Notes under the pieces: generated by a model
Database searches by the model: none
Told to the model about the DNA's origin: nothing
Seen by the model: only the letters and a program-made list of their open reading frames with translations
Assembly (NCBI GenBank): GCA_016927895.1
Contig: JAFGLT010000044.1
Location: forward strand, 1-35,575
DNA from: Candidatus Bathyarchaeota archaeon
GTDB taxonomy: Archaea; Thermoproteota; Bathyarchaeia; Bathyarchaeales; Bathycorpusculaceae
Direction of reading: 5' to 3'
DNA: 35,575 nucleotides
Shown here: positions 9,752 through 18,629 of the stretch, piece by piece
Layout: every line of letters begins with the position of its first letter
Numbering within the stretch: position 1 is the first letter of the stretch
Made by a program: the position numbers and the translations under genes

Positions 9752-10810
9752 TCATAACGGTCTATTCCTGCTTTCTATTAGCTCCCTAACCGTCACCATT
9801 TCTAAGTCAAACCCGTAGCTCATTTTAGCTCGGACTCGCCCTCTGATTGCATCAGCGCCAAAACTGAAGGCAACAAGTGTCCCATTTTTAGCATTGCGCC
9901 GTCCCATTGCAGCCGCGAATTTTTCAATTACTTCTCTGCCGACCCCATCTTCCTGTCTTATCGAGACAGGCTGACCTCCAAGCGTGTACCCGTCTATCCC
10001 CATGCGAACGTCGCTTTGTGAAGCTGATTTGCCGTCCATTCTTTTAAGAACCCAATTTTGAAATTCACTGGGCGGCATTTTTTTAAGGTCTTCTTCCTTT
10101 ACACCCCGTTTCTTCACTACTACAAATGCGGTTATGGCGACCCCTGCAACCACGGCAACAGCAACCAAACCGTATGTGGTTCCGCCGATATCTAGAGCCT
10201 CGTTCTGTTCGCCGCCCTCTACTCCAGTACCACCACAATCTGGACATTCTATGTATCCGGTTCCATCACAGTGCGGGCATTCTATTGTAGCTGGTGCTAA
10301 GCCTGTTCCGTCGCAGTATGGACAAGGAACGTCGTCAGTTTCGAGGGTTATGCTGGTCGAGAATACTTGTTGCTCTTCAAGCGTTTTGTAGTCTTCAGAT
10401 GAAATGCCGCTTATAGTTAAAGAAACCTGGGTATTCTCGTTTGCGGGAAACAGAGTACGCGACGAGGTGCCAGTATACGTTTTGCTTTCGACTTCTACCG
10501 CTGCGGTAACCGTTCCGAAAATGTTAACGGATTCTTCATTTTCGTAACCGACCTGCACCGATATTTTACCATCATTCAGATGGGAAGACCTGCTCTTTTG
10601 AATGATTAAGGGATTCAACGTTCCAGACCCGTCGCAGTGCTCACACACAGCACCTTCTTCCACTGTTCTTTCACCAGTACCGTCGCAGTAAGGGCACTCT
10701 ATCTCGCCCGTTCCATCACATCTTGGACACACCGCCATAGTTAGAGCGACACTCAAGGCTGAACAAAGAAGGAACACAATGAACGCATCCATCAGTGATT
10801 TATTATTCAT
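9752..10810 (-). CDS. Membrane protein with DnaJ-type CxxCxGxG zinc repeats outside and a restriction-endonuclease-like domain inside
   Basis: Repeats CPRCDGTGE, CPYCDGTGE, CEHCDGSGT, CPYCDGTGL, CPHCDGTGY, CPDCGGTGV; one TM 'YGLVAVAVVAGVAITAFVVV'; C-terminal 'DVRMGIDGYTLGGQPVSIRQEDGVGREVIEKFAAAMGRRNAKNGTLVAFSFGADAIRGRVRAKMSYGFDLEMVTVRELIE'. Confidence 0.75.
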   Translation of the reverse strand: MNNKSLMDAFIVFLLCSALSVALTMAVCPRCDGTGEIECPYCDGTGERTVEEGAVCEHCDGSGTLNPLIIQKSRSSHLNDGKISVQVGYENEESVNIFGTVTAAVEVESKTYTGTSSRTLFPANENTQVSLTISGISSEDYKTLEEQQVFSTSITLETDDVPCPYCDGTGLAPATIECPHCDGTGYIECPDCGGTGVEGGEQNEALDIGGTTYGLVAVAVVAGVAITAFVVVKKRGVKEEDLKKMPPSEFQNWVLKRMDGKSASQSDVRMGIDGYTLGGQPVSIRQEDGVGREVIEKFAAAMGRRNAKNGTLVAFSFGADAIRGRVRAKMSYGFDLEMVTVRELIESRNRPL

Positions 10811-11132
10811 GAATCCTCATCCCCCTGAGAACTTTCAAATGATTTCTTTCTTGTTGCATAGACGTTAACTCTCAAACGCCTACTCCTCCCCAATCGCGCT
10901 AATTCAACAAAGCGATTATCTATGTTTCTTGACTTAAAAAACTTCGTAAAAAAACGCGTTTGCCAGCCTGCTGTAATAGGATAATCGGAGAAAATGTTTT
11001 GATTCTTTCAGTGAAAAACACGCATTTATCTCGGGACCAAAAAGCAAAAGAACGGTTGGGTACATGCGATTGCTGAAAGAAACTCCTGCGGAATTTTCTG
11101 AAGCCTTAAAGCCGTGTTAGATAGACTTTAAC

Positions 11133-11185
11133 AGAAACTTTACTAACAAAAAAGGGTGCTGTAAAGTTTCTTTTTGTAACACCCT
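11133..11185. repeat. Interlocked inverted repeats (possible pseudoknot or alternative hairpins)
   Basis: AGAAACTTTAC (11133-11143)/GTAAAGTTTCT (11161-11171), interleaved with AGGGTG (11153-11158)/CACCCT (11180-11185). Confidence 0.6.
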
Positions 11186-11207
11186 ATGGAGCTCAAGTAG
11201 GTATTGT

Positions 11208-11639
11208 TTAGTAGAAAAGCTCTTGGCTTTCTTGTTCTTGTTCTGCCTCGGTGTTTTCGGGTATCTCTTGTTCGTTGTCAAGAGCCATTACCCTGATAGT
11301 GTCCTCGTCTTGACCTTGTTCCTCTTCAGGAGCAGAGTTTGTCTCTGTAATGGATTCCTGAGTCTCAGTGTTTTCACTTGCAGTTGTGTCTTGTTCGATT
11401 GGGGTGCCCGTTGCCAACTGCTCCAACCGTGTTTCCAAGTTGGCGATTCTGGATGCTAACTCGCTTATAGTTTGTCTTTTTGCAGCGTTTTCGTTTTTTA
11501 ACTCTTGAATCGCTAGTTTTTCGTTGAGTATTCTGGAGCGCGTCTCCAGTTGCTTTAACTCTTCGTCTAAAGCACGTGATTCTTCTTCTAGGCGTATTTT
11601 TTCGTTGTGTAATTGTTCCATTTCGAGCGGTGTACTCAC
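11208..11639 (-). CDS. Prefoldin-like coiled-coil protein with acidic Gln/Glu-rich tail
   Basis: Heptad-like 'LHNEKIRLEEESRALDEELKQLETRSRILNEKLAIQELKNENA', then a low-complexity E/Q tail. Confidence 0.6.
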   Translation of the reverse strand: MSTPLEMEQLHNEKIRLEEESRALDEELKQLETRSRILNEKLAIQELKNENAAKRQTISELASRIANLETRLEQLATGTPIEQDTTASENTETQESITETNSAPEEEQGQDEDTIRVMALDNEQEIPENTEAEQEQESQELFY

Positions 11640-12013
11640 CTATTTCACCCAACATAAGCGTAGTAATTGCAGGATAATTTGTTTATGAAAAGGGAATCTG
11701 TATTGGGGGTTCAATTGTTGAGAACGGTTTATGTATACTGATTTTGGGTCTGTTTTGTTTTCGGTTTTTGTGTTTTGCTGCGGGTGTAACTGTGGTTAGA
11801 TTTGAAAGCTGTTGGTTTAGGAGGTTTGTCAATTTTTTTGTTGTGGTATGTGCACGGGATTATTTTTTGGTGTTTTTTCTCGTGAAATTTTTAGTTGTTG
11901 TTTTTGTTTTTTAGCTGGTGTTCACTGCTAGGATGCGGAATCGTGTATATTAATACATAATATTTTTATATCTAGAATCCAACTTTAAGGAGAGCATATG
12001 TGAGGCAAAAAAT

Positions 12014-12382
12014 ATGGGAACCGTTCTCGTAGTGGATGATGCAAAATTCATGAGAGCAGTACTCACAAAAATTATCGCGCAATCTGGCCACGAAGTGGTA
12101 GCAGAGGCATGCAACGGCGACGAAGCCATACAACAATTCCAACAAGCAAAACCCGATTTAGTCCTAATGGACATAGTCATGCCACCAGGAACAAGAGCCA
12201 AAGACGGAATCGAAGCTCTCAAGCAAATAGTTTTAGCAAACCCAACAGCGAAAATCGTAATGGTCAGTTCTTATGGCCAACAAGCACTAATAGCTGAAGC
12301 CCTAAAAGCCGGAGCCAAAGACTTCATTGTGAAACCGTTCCAACCTCAAAAAGTGATGGAAGCCCTTGCCAAGTATTGCTGA
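12014..12382 (+). CDS. cheY: Chemotaxis response regulator CheY
   Basis: 'VLVVDDAKFMRAVL', 'LVLMDIVMP', 'IVMVSSYGQ', 'GAKDFIVKPFQ'. Confidence 0.9.
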   Translation: MGTVLVVDDAKFMRAVLTKIIAQSGHEVVAEACNGDEAIQQFQQAKPDLVLMDIVMPPGTRAKDGIEALKQIVLANPTAKIVMVSSYGQQALIAEALKAGAKDFIVKPFQPQKVMEALAKYC

Positions 12383-13022
12383 GGAGCAGCCATTGCCAAC
12401 TAACCTGTTAGATTCACGAAATATAGAGGTAGAGGAACCCGTTTCCTTAGTCGACATCGTGGAACTGCAAAGACTGAGCACACAACTTAACGCACGAGCA
12501 CAAATCGCCGCAAAGTGCACAGCATACCCTCAAGGTAAACCAAACATCGAAGAGGTGCGGGTAGCCATGGCGGAAATGAAAGTCGGAAGCAAACCAATCG
12601 AGCTAGTTACAAACGTTGGATCCTGTGTAGCAATTTGCCTATACGATTCAACTAATAAGTGTGGGGGGTTAGCTCACATCATGCTTCCAAACTCCGCCAT
12701 CGCACCTCAAAACTTTCCTCCATGCAAATTTGCCGACACTGCCATCCCAGCGCTAGTAAAATCTTTACGGGAAACCACCAGAAAAGAAGCGCATTTATCT
12801 GCCAAAATAGCAGGCGGCGCCAATATATTCAAGTTTGAAAACAACGATGGCCCAACAATCGGCGAAAAAAACGTTGAGGCTGTCAAAATGGCTTTGAACG
12901 CCAACAAAATCAAGTTAGTTGCCAAGGATGTTGGAGGGTCCTATGGACGCAGAATCAACTTCAGCATTAGGAGCGGCGTTGTAACTATTCGACGTTCCAA
13001 CGGAGAGATTGAGCACCTATGA
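12366..13022 (+). CDS. cheD: Chemoreceptor glutamine deamidase CheD (start uncertain; N-terminal extension may be partly spurious)
   Basis: 'NVGSCVAICLYDSTNKCGGLAHIMLPNS', 'AKIAGGANIF', 'DVGGSYGRRINFSIRSGVVTIRR'. Confidence 0.9.
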   Translation: MPSIAEEQPLPTNLLDSRNIEVEEPVSLVDIVELQRLSTQLNARAQIAAKCTAYPQGKPNIEEVRVAMAEMKVGSKPIELVTNVGSCVAICLYDSTNKCGGLAHIMLPNSAIAPQNFPPCKFADTAIPALVKSLRETTRKEAHLSAKIAGGANIFKFENNDGPTIGEKNVEAVKMALNANKIKLVAKDVGGSYGRRINFSIRSGVVTIRRSNGEIEHL

Positions 13023-13744
13023 GAAAAAAAAGTAAGAATTCATCAAATAAAGCTGCGGAAAAGAAGGACTTAGAGATGTTTTTGGAGCTCGGCAACATCG
13101 GAGCGGGGCACGCTGCAACTTCATTGTCTGAGATTCTTCAGCAACAAGTAGATATTGATATTCCGCGAGTCGGCACTATCCCACCTGATATGCTGCCTAA
13201 GTTTTATCAAAGTAACAATATGCCAGCAACTGCAGTTTATATCCATCTTATGGGAGAATTAGAGTGCCACTTCCTATTCATTTTCGAACTGCCTGAATTA
13301 AGAGAAATTACATCCCTCATGACAAGAAGCATCTCCCAGAAAGAATGTGAATCTTCTATGGAGTCATCCGCAATAGAAGAACTTGGCAATATTCTAATAG
13401 GGTCATTTCTCACCGCGATTTCTGACTTCACAGGCCTCAACCTTATTTCAACACCTCCTATGCTTATAGGAGCTCCCTTCGACGCTATAATCAACGAGTT
13501 CATGGTGAAATTAGCTTCAGACTCTGGAGACGCATTAGTTTTTGACACATGCTTCAGACGTACAGGCGACTACTATGCACCTACGCAACTTATGATATTT
13601 CCGAGCCCTGAACTGAGAGAGCTACTGATACGGAAATCAAACGAAATCATAGAGGATGAAAAAAGTGACAATGTTGAACTAATCTGTGCTGAAAACTTGA
13701 CCGAACCTGACGACGTAGCAAAATCGCAGGAGACATCAAATTAA
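13019..13744 (+). CDS. cheC: CheC-type CheY-P phosphatase (both ExxN sites intact)
   Basis: 'ELGNIGAGHAATSL...P' and 'SAIEELGNILIGSFLTAISDFTGLNLISTPP', both fitting E-x2-N-x22-P. Confidence 0.9.
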   Translation: MRKKSKNSSNKAAEKKDLEMFLELGNIGAGHAATSLSEILQQQVDIDIPRVGTIPPDMLPKFYQSNNMPATAVYIHLMGELECHFLFIFELPELREITSLMTRSISQKECESSMESSAIEELGNILIGSFLTAISDFTGLNLISTPPMLIGAPFDAIINEFMVKLASDSGDALVFDTCFRRTGDYYAPTQLMIFPSPELRELLIRKSNEIIEDEKSDNVELICAENLTEPDDVAKSQETSN

Positions 13745-13758
13745 TTTGGTGAACGATA

Positions 13759-14442
13759 ATGGTCGGAAAAGCTACAACCATAAAAACCGTTAACGCCAAA
13801 GGAAACTTTAGCGATCTTGAAATACTTCTAGAAATTGGAAGCATGGGCGCTGGGCACGCGACTACTACCCTCTCACAGATGGTGGGTGAACCAATTAAAA
13901 TTGAAGTTCCGCGAGTACATATTGTTGAGCCACATCTGGTTCCTAGAATTTATTCAAAGCACGACACGACCGTCGCGGCTGTTTTCCTGAAGATGAGGGG
14001 GGCTGCAGACTGCGATCTTATGCTGAGTTTTGAGGAGGAAGAATCCAAGAAAATCGCTGAGTTAATGATAAACTCTGTAGAAAAAGAAGTCACGCGCGAA
14101 ATGGAGTTATCTGCTATGGAAGAACTTGGGTCTATAGTATTGTGTTCCTTCCTCAACGCCATGGCAGATTTCACATTGACTAAACTTATGGCAACGCCGC
14201 CAGAGATAATTATTGATTCATTTGACGCAATCATCGACGAACTTCTAATTCAACAAGCGCTCTGCTCAGAAGTTGCAGTAATTTTTGACGCGCGCTTCAA
14301 ACGGCGCAACAGCTCAACAGAAGGTTTTCTCATAACGTTTCCCAGTTACAGTCTTCAAAGAATGCTTGTTGAAAAAGGAAAGGAATGGTTGGGCAATGAA
14401 CTTTCCGTAGAAAAAGACACGCTGCCGCCTTTAATGGGGTGA
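13759..14442 (+). CDS. cheC: CheC paralogue with both catalytic Asn replaced by Ser
   Basis: 'LEIGSMGAGHATTTLSQ' and 'SAMEELGSIVLCSFLNAMADFT'. Confidence 0.88.
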   Translation: MVGKATTIKTVNAKGNFSDLEILLEIGSMGAGHATTTLSQMVGEPIKIEVPRVHIVEPHLVPRIYSKHDTTVAAVFLKMRGAADCDLMLSFEEEESKKIAELMINSVEKEVTREMELSAMEELGSIVLCSFLNAMADFTLTKLMATPPEIIIDSFDAIIDELLIQQALCSEVAVIFDARFKRRNSSTEGFLITFPSYSLQRMLVEKGKEWLGNELSVEKDTLPPLMG

Positions 14443-14474
14443 ATTGAGAAAACGTAAGACATGAATGTGAGAGA

Positions 14475-15434
14475 ATGAAAAACGCACAAGTCAAGCAAAA
14501 CACAGGGAAATCGGGTGAGATGATTTCGGTTGAGGACTTCCTAGAGGATGTAGCCTACCAAAAAATGAAAAAGTTACTGCATGAAAAAGTTGGGCTTGAC
14601 TTTAATGGTTACCGCGAAGAATATCTCAAAAGACGATTTTCAATTCGATTGAGGGCGACGGGCACCAACACTTACAGACTGTATGTACGGTACCTGCAGA
14701 AAAACCCCGATGAGTATAATCGGGTTATCGACAATTTGGTAATTAACTACACTACTTTTTTCAGAGACAAAGACGTTTACGGGTACCTTGAAAAAATCGT
14801 TCTCCCAAGACTTTTCAGGTCTAATAAAGTTAGAATCTGGAGCGCAGGATGCGCGACAGGAGAAGAACCTTACTCGTTGTCAATTTTGGTTCACAAAGTG
14901 CTTGGTAAAAAGCGGGCAAATTATGATGTTAAAATTTTAGCCTCAGACATAGACGAAAACGCTCTAGGTAAAGCTGCAAAGGCTGAGTACAGTAGAAAAC
15001 AACTGAATGGTATGAGAGACTCTTTAATCGCTGAGTATTTTTCGACTAACGGCGAGTCATATCAGGTGAAAGATTTTGTTAAGCAACTGGTTAGCTTTGA
15101 AAGCCATGATTTGATGAAGCCCTCTTTACGTAAAGGCTTTGATCTGATACTGTGTAGGAATGTTATGATATTTTTCTCACGGGAAAGCCAGCAGAAAATT
15201 CACATGCACTTTTACAATACGCTTCGAGAAGGTGGGTACCTTGTGATTGGCAAAGCTGAAGTGCTAAGCGGTCAGCTAAGTCAGCAACTCTTGTGTGATA
15301 ATGTTAACTGCCGAGTTTACCAAAAGTCGTTTAAAGATGGCTACAACAGGTCACCCAGTGAGTTGAGTGTAACGAATGGATACACACTTAACCTAAATAA
15401 TTCATCTGGAGGTCAATGTTTAGTTGCACATTAA
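14475..15434 (+). CDS. cheR: Chemotaxis protein methyltransferase CheR
   Basis: 'NYTTFFRDKDVYGYLEKIVLPRL', 'RIWSAGCATGEEPYSLSILV', 'ILASDIDENAL', 'FDLILCRNVMIFFS'. Confidence 0.93.
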   Translation: MKNAQVKQNTGKSGEMISVEDFLEDVAYQKMKKLLHEKVGLDFNGYREEYLKRRFSIRLRATGTNTYRLYVRYLQKNPDEYNRVIDNLVINYTTFFRDKDVYGYLEKIVLPRLFRSNKVRIWSAGCATGEEPYSLSILVHKVLGKKRANYDVKILASDIDENALGKAAKAEYSRKQLNGMRDSLIAEYFSTNGESYQVKDFVKQLVSFESHDLMKPSLRKGFDLILCRNVMIFFSRESQQKIHMHFYNTLREGGYLVIGKAEVLSGQLSQQLLCDNVNCRVYQKSFKDGYNRSPSELSVTNGYTLNLNNSSGGQCLVAH

Positions 15435-15478
15435 GCTCGAATACGCCTGGAAGAGCAGCACGGGCTCTATAAAGAAAA

Positions 15479-17920
15479 ATGGGTGGTTACTTGCCAATGG
15501 AGACTAATGAGTATAGAGAATTGTTCATCGAAGAGGCAAGGGAACATATTGATGCGCTTACAAAGTCACTTTTGGTTCTGGAGAAAAACAGCGAAAACAT
15601 AGAAGTCGTCAACATGCTTTTCAGGTCAGCCCACACCCTCAAAGGTTCTTCGGGTATGATGGGTTACGCAGACCTCCAAGGCCTCACCCATGCAATGGAG
15701 GACGTTTTTGATGACATGCGAAAGGGAAAAAAGCCTTCAAGCAACCTAATCAGCGTTCTTCTTGAATGTGTAGATGCGCTCTCATCAAAATTAGAGAACA
15801 TACAAAACATGGTTGAAAGAGAAATCAACGTTGCAGATTTAATACTTAAACTTCAAGCGGCATCGGAGCTTCCTGAAGAACCTGAAAAAATTGAAAGCCG
15901 AGAAGAAATTGAAGAAACAACTTTTATACCGATAACAACCCTGGAGAATGTTGGCACCTCGGGTATAGAACTTAGCGAAACAGAAAAAGAAGCCGTATTA
16001 AATGCTGAAAGCTTTGGCGAACACTGCTACTTCGTAGATCTCAAATTCAGCAAAGACTGCGCCTTCAAAAGCGTCAGGTCAATCTTAGTTATAAGCAAAA
16101 TTTCAGAGCTGGCAGAAATAATCAAGACACAACCCGAACAAAGAGAAATTGAAGCCTTTAAAGAGGAAAGGCTTGACTTCGGATTACAAATAGCAATCAC
16201 CAGCAAATATGAAGCAAACGAAATTGAAAAATGCGCCCGACAAGTCTGCGAAATAGAAGCCGTGAGCGTCGCTCCCTTCAATCCTACTGCACCACGGGAA
16301 ATAAAGCTCGCCACCACAGTTGAAACAGAACCAACCATTGAAGCTGAAACAACAATAGCCGCTGAAACAGAAACAGCAGTTGAAACCACAGCAGCAGAAG
16401 AAGTAGAAGCTGAAGAAGAAACCGAAGAAGCTGAAATAGTTGAAACCAGTGAGGCAGAAATCGGCGGTGAAATAGAAGCTGAAGTAGACGAGGAAATAAG
16501 CGACGAACCAGAAGTAGAGTCTTATATTATAAATTCAGCAGAGAGTCTCCCAGAGAGTTCGGCAGAGAACCATCAGCAGACTCCTCAGGTGGCTTTGCTT
16601 GAAGAGCCTGAAGAGCTGGAAGACGAGGAGCCTTTGCCTGTGGAGACCGTTGAAAGCACCACTGTAGAGCTTGAGGAAGCGCCTGTGGCACCTTGTGTTG
16701 ATAAGCCGAGTGGTCAGGTTAGTGAAGCGACGAGGATTTTTGCTGAAGTTCGGGCTGCTCAGACGGTCAGGGTAAAATTTGAGCAGCTTGACAAAATAAT
16801 GAATTTGGTTGGCGAGCTAGTAATAAACAAGATTGCTTTGCTTCAGGTAACTTCGGAGGATACAGGCGGAGAGATAAAACGTATTGCTGGCAACATTGAT
16901 CGTCTCACATCTGACCTTCATGACCTTGTGATGCAGGTGAGGATGGTTCCAGCGTCCCAAATCTTTGACAGGTTTCCGCGGTTGGTGAGGGATATTTCTC
17001 TGCAGAAGGGTAAGGAAATTGACCTTTTGATGGAAGGAAGGGATATTGAAATTGACCGTACTGTGCTAGATGAGATTGGCGAGCCGTTGATACATCTGCT
17101 TAGAAACAGCATTGACCATGGGATAGAGACACCTGACGAAAGAAAGAAAGCGGGCAAGAATCCTGTGGGGAAGATACGGCTGTCAGCGCAGAGGAGCGGC
17201 GACAACGTCATTATTGAGGTTGAAGATGATGGTGCTGGGCTTGACCCAGAGCGGCTTAGGGCGTCTGCGATTGAGAAGGGTTTTGCGAGCGAAGAAGAAG
17301 CTGAGAAGATGAGCCGGAATGAGTTGGTGAGCATGATTTTCCTGCCTGGCTTCTCAACAAGCAATGAGGTTACTGAAACAAGCGGCAGAGGCATCGGGAT
17401 GGATGTCGTGAAGACAAAAATCGCGGCTCTCGGCGGCACTGTTCAGTTTGAAACACGGCGGGGCAGGGGAACAAAGACCAGTATTAAAGTTCCGCTCACG
17501 TTGGCAATAATCAAGGCGATACTCGTACAGGATTCAGGACAGACCTTCACGATACCAACAAGTCAAGTCTCAGAAATCGTCAAAGCAAACAGAAACGACA
17601 TTAAAGTACTGGGGCGAACAGACGCTATAGTCGTCAGAGGCAAAGTCGTTCCAGTTGTTCACTTACACAAGCTACTTGGACTTGAAGGCTCAAACGAAGA
17701 AGAATTTGAGCTTTTAATAACACACCTAGGCGATGAAAAGACAAAGCTCGGTTTAGTGGTGGACTCAGTTCTGAGGCAGCAGGACATCCTAGTGAAGCCT
17801 ATCAGCGACACCTTAAAGAGCGTCAGAGGGATCAGCGGCGCTACAATCCTAGGCGACGGACAAGTAGTACTAGTGTTAGATGTGGGGCAGTTCATCAACA
17901 AAGCGCATCAAAACGCGTGA
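15479..17920 (+). CDS. cheA: Chemotaxis histidine kinase CheA (start may be the ATG at 15497)
   Basis: HPt 'MLFRSAHTLKGSSGMMGY', dimerisation 'IMNLVGELVINK', HATPase 'LLRNSIDHGIETPDERKKAGKNPVGKI', 'GRGIGMDVVKTKIAALGG', CheW-like C-terminus. Confidence 0.95.
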   Translation: MGGYLPMETNEYRELFIEEAREHIDALTKSLLVLEKNSENIEVVNMLFRSAHTLKGSSGMMGYADLQGLTHAMEDVFDDMRKGKKPSSNLISVLLECVDALSSKLENIQNMVEREINVADLILKLQAASELPEEPEKIESREEIEETTFIPITTLENVGTSGIELSETEKEAVLNAESFGEHCYFVDLKFSKDCAFKSVRSILVISKISELAEIIKTQPEQREIEAFKEERLDFGLQIAITSKYEANEIEKCARQVCEIEAVSVAPFNPTAPREIKLATTVETEPTIEAETTIAAETETAVETTAAEEVEAEEETEEAEIVETSEAEIGGEIEAEVDEEISDEPEVESYIINSAESLPESSAENHQQTPQVALLEEPEELEDEEPLPVETVESTTVELEEAPVAPCVDKPSGQVSEATRIFAEVRAAQTVRVKFEQLDKIMNLVGELVINKIALLQVTSEDTGGEIKRIAGNIDRLTSDLHDLVMQVRMVPASQIFDRFPRLVRDISLQKGKEIDLLMEGRDIEIDRTVLDEIGEPLIHLLRNSIDHGIETPDERKKAGKNPVGKIRLSAQRSGDNVIIEVEDDGAGLDPERLRASAIEKGFASEEEAEKMSRNELVSMIFLPGFSTSNEVTETSGRGIGMDVVKTKIAALGGTVQFETRRGRGTKTSIKVPLTLAIIKAILVQDSGQTFTIPTSQVSEIVKANRNDIKVLGRTDAIVVRGKVVPVVHLHKLLGLEGSNEEEFELLITHLGDEKTKLGLVVDSVLRQQDILVKPISDTLKSVRGISGATILGDGQVVLVLDVGQFINKAHQNA

Positions 17921-18069
17921 AACATCATTTTTTTCAGCTCTGCCTAAAGCACCATATTTTTTTGTTGAGGGGCTGAATTCCTAGGTCGAAACATGAAATA
18001 TTACTTTGATAGAAAGAGTGCTTAATTGCTGTTCTTCCATTTGCATGTCAGCAAGGAAGATGACTATAA

Positions 18070-18414
18070 GTGGGAGAAAACAGCCAAGTTAAATCGGAAA
18101 ACGCGCGGAATGTGATTCTAAGCTACCAAGACAATGTATACTATGTTAAAAAGGTAAACGTACAATTTCAGGAAGGCGCTGACTTGCTTAAGGCTGTTTT
18201 TCACGCCAGAAAAGCCAAGGACACGCGTTTTCAAGACCTTGAGGTTAAAATCAGCCAAGCCGCTTACAACATGCTGATTGAATACACAAAACTTGACAAC
18301 TTCGATTTAATACTGGTGCTGCGCATCGAAGGCAACAAGTCAAAATGGTGCCTCATGAGCGAAGAATGGCTGAAAAAAAGAGTCGGCGACGGCAAAGTAT
18401 GCTACATAGTTTAG
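18070..18414 (+). CDS. Hypothetical protein downstream of cheA (114 aa)
   Basis: Well-formed ORF; no family recognised. Confidence 0.5.
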   Translation: MGENSQVKSENARNVILSYQDNVYYVKKVNVQFQEGADLLKAVFHARKAKDTRFQDLEVKISQAAYNMLIEYTKLDNFDLILVLRIEGNKSKWCLMSEEWLKKRVGDGKVCYIV

Positions 18415-18529
18415 TTTTAGCAAAAAAGCTAATGCCTTCCCTAAAAAGGGAAAATCTTTTTCGAGGATTATCTGTCGCTTTGGCAAGCAACATACCGAAA
18501 TCAGGAATTCTTTAGAATATCGTAGGCTT

Positions 18530-18593
18530 GTCAAGAAACCTTGACTAAGCAAAAGCGGAGTTTAGTCAAGAAACCTTGATAAAAACGCTTTTA
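18530..18593 (+). promoter_or_regulatory. Two palindromic elements plus TATA-like box upstream of 18630
   Basis: GTCAAGAAACCTTGAC (18530-18545, perfect 6+4+6) and GTCAAGAAACCTTGAT (18565-18580), then AAAAACG-CTTTTA. Confidence 0.65.
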
Positions 18594-18629
18594 CAACAGA
18601 AACAGCCCAACATTATACAGGGTTGAACT

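Noticed and set aside
10924-10932. Half-site GTCAAGAAA on the minus strand upstream of the DnaJ-zinc gene
   Set aside because: The second half-site is absent (ATAGAT), so it cannot be called a regulon member from sequence alone.
11064-11120. 18-codon ORF MRLLKETPAEFSEALKPC
   Set aside because: Too short to support as coding; no clear ribosome-binding or family evidence.
16309-16530. Repetitive Glu/Thr/Ala codons in cheA as a possible tandem repeat
   Set aside because: Low-complexity acidic linker between CheA domains is common; no exact repeat unit.
16918-17439. 173-aa minus-strand ORF opposite cheA
   Set aside because: Ser/Pro-rich antisense artefact of the conserved CheA catalytic region.
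18231-18242. TCAAGACCTTGA palindrome
   Set aside because: Spacer is 2 nt, not 4, and it is within the 18070-18414 CDS; likely chance.
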